A stretch of DNA of 64,000 nt, taken from NCBI GenBank assembly GCA_000711775.1, contig ARYC01001264.1:35116-99115 (forward strand), read 5' to 3'. Position 1 is the first letter of the stretch, and each line of letters begins with the position of its first letter. The DNA comes from Oxytricha trifallax. Taxonomy: Eukaryota; Ciliophora; Spirotrichea; Sporadotrichida; Oxytrichidae. Shown here in pieces: positions 63,367 to 64,000 of this stretch. The notes beneath the pieces are model-generated. The model was not told where the DNA came from, did not search any database, and saw only the letters and a program-made list of their open reading frames with translations. The translations under genes were made by a program, and so were the position numbers.

Positions 63367-63957
63367 TCACATATTAAATTTACCCGTAAAGGGATTTGGC
63401 TTCTCTTTCTTTTCTTCATCTTAAGGCTTGCTTGGGCCTATGTTTCTTCTCTTAGTGCCAGCTCCTGCATCTATGTTCATCTCTTCTGGCTTTTATAAAT
63501 CTTTGAAGAGCCTCTTACTCAATTCATGTTTTACTTGAGACTTTCTCTCTCTGTTTAATTTGCTGCGCTCTTTCATCAAGTATATAGCAGTACCAAGTTT
63601 TTCTATAAAGTTAGAAGACTAAGCTTACTTGAGATGAATAGATGCCTTTGATTCCTACAGCCAGGTGTCACTTATTTTAATACCTTGCTTCTCTTTTTCT
63701 TCAGGAGAGATGCTGTATCGTTTCTTATGAGCTTCTTGTATAACTTCATTTCAGTACTCAGGTTTCAGAGTTCCAAGAACACCAAAGAAGAAGTTTCTCT
63801 CTGGCAACTTATTAGAGAGCTGTAGCTTTGATGGAAGGTAGAGAGCTACGTCCGGATCACTCATAGCATCGTCATATAGGTTTGTCACTGATATTTCTGG
63901 GTAATTAGGTATCTCTATCATCCTAATTTCATTAGACTTAAAAGTTTTTCTCTTCAC
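63367..63957 (-). pseudogene. second TBE-like ORF (22-kDa class), one in-frame TGA
   Basis: The frame from ATG 63957 to TGA 63367 has 197 codons, about 22 kDa, interrupted once by TGA at 63751-63753. Sequence begins MKRKTFKSNEIRMIEIPNYP and includes DPDVALYLPSKLQLSNKLPE and NFFFGVLGTLKPEY, later WLQESKAFIHLKQAQSSNF and a basic C-terminus (TKRRNIGPSKPQDEEKKEK). Size, position and convergence with the transposase match the 22-kDa ORF of TBE elements, whose function is unknown. Identification rests on recall of the family, not a search. Confidence 0.6.
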
Positions 63958-64000
63958 TCAGTAAGGCTTTTAAGAATGAGATTTTAGTTCTCTCCTAAGT

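Larger units (their letters stand above)
62173..64000. mobile_element. TBE-like transposon B (continues past the window)
   Basis: Left terminus CAAAACCCAAAAAATCC, a degenerate telomere-like repeat, preceded by ATT (ANT-type target site). Contains a plus-strand DDE transposase (broken) and a minus-strand ORF of about 196 codons, converging with only 6 bp between their stops. Terminal sequence matches the left end of element A. In spirotrichs, TBE elements carry a 42-kDa transposase, a 22-kDa ORF and a 57-kDa ORF; the third would lie beyond 64,000. Confidence 0.82.

Noticed and set aside
1-64000. Tetrahymena or Paramecium macronuclear DNA
   Set aside because: They share the TAA/TAG-Gln code, but pointer-flanked IESs inside coding regions and TBE-like elements point to a spirotrich germline genome.
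1-64000. CRISPR arrays, operons, bacterial promoters or terminators
   Set aside because: Introns, the ciliate code and AT-rich spacing show a eukaryotic nuclear genome; no regularly spaced short repeats were seen.

Overview
ORGANISM AND COMPARTMENT. The window is very AT-rich. Its genes read only if TAA and TAG are glutamine and TGA is the sole stop, so this is a ciliate. Several genes are cut by short AT-rich segments flanked by 3-8 bp direct repeats. Removing each segment plus one repeat restores the reading frame exactly. This is the signature of internal eliminated sequences (IESs) with pointers. Two elements resemble the telomere-bearing (TBE) transposons of spirotrichs: CAAAACCC-like ends, an ANT target duplication, a DDE transposase and a roughly 22-kDa second ORF. 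Together these indicate germline (micronuclear) DNA of a hypotrich/stichotrich ciliate, not macronuclear DNA. Ordinary GT-AG introns occur as well.

LAYOUT. 0.4-12.7 kb: a tandem duplication of a 1192-aa AGC-like kinase gene, each copy with two IESs, around a divergent coiled-coil gene and an 846-bp foldback element. 12.6-16.4 kb: mitochondrial ribosomal protein L24, a dual-specificity phosphatase and PEX16. 16.9-26.0 kb: an array of drug/metabolite-transporter (EamA-like) genes; one is split by a TBE-like element that itself contains an unrelated coding-like island. 28-34 kb: a Q/N-rich gene and an Alba-domain RGG-box gene with five IESs, one of 1.43 kb. 34-49 kb: a foldback element, a large coiled-coil gene, a small possible membrane protein, an EF-hand protein, a GID8-type CTLH protein, a KEKE-rich protein and a secreted protein. 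49-62 kb: an extremely AT-rich desert holding one inverted-repeat element with coding-like cargo and one isolated coding-like island. 62.2 kb to the end: a second, decaying TBE-like transposon that runs off the window.

HOW IT FITS TOGETHER. The somatic genes are mostly housekeeping (kinase signalling, mitochondrial translation, peroxisome biogenesis, RNA binding, ubiquitin ligase) and do not form one pathway. The clearest result concerns genome rearrangement. IES boundaries can be placed to the base in the kinase pair, L24, Alba, PEX16, phosphatase and coiled-coil genes, and the TBE-like copy at 19,693-21,023 sits inside a transmembrane helix of a transporter gene so that precise removal rejoins the ORF. 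Gene models outside the stated junctions are approximate, because I read frames by hand and could not align or search.
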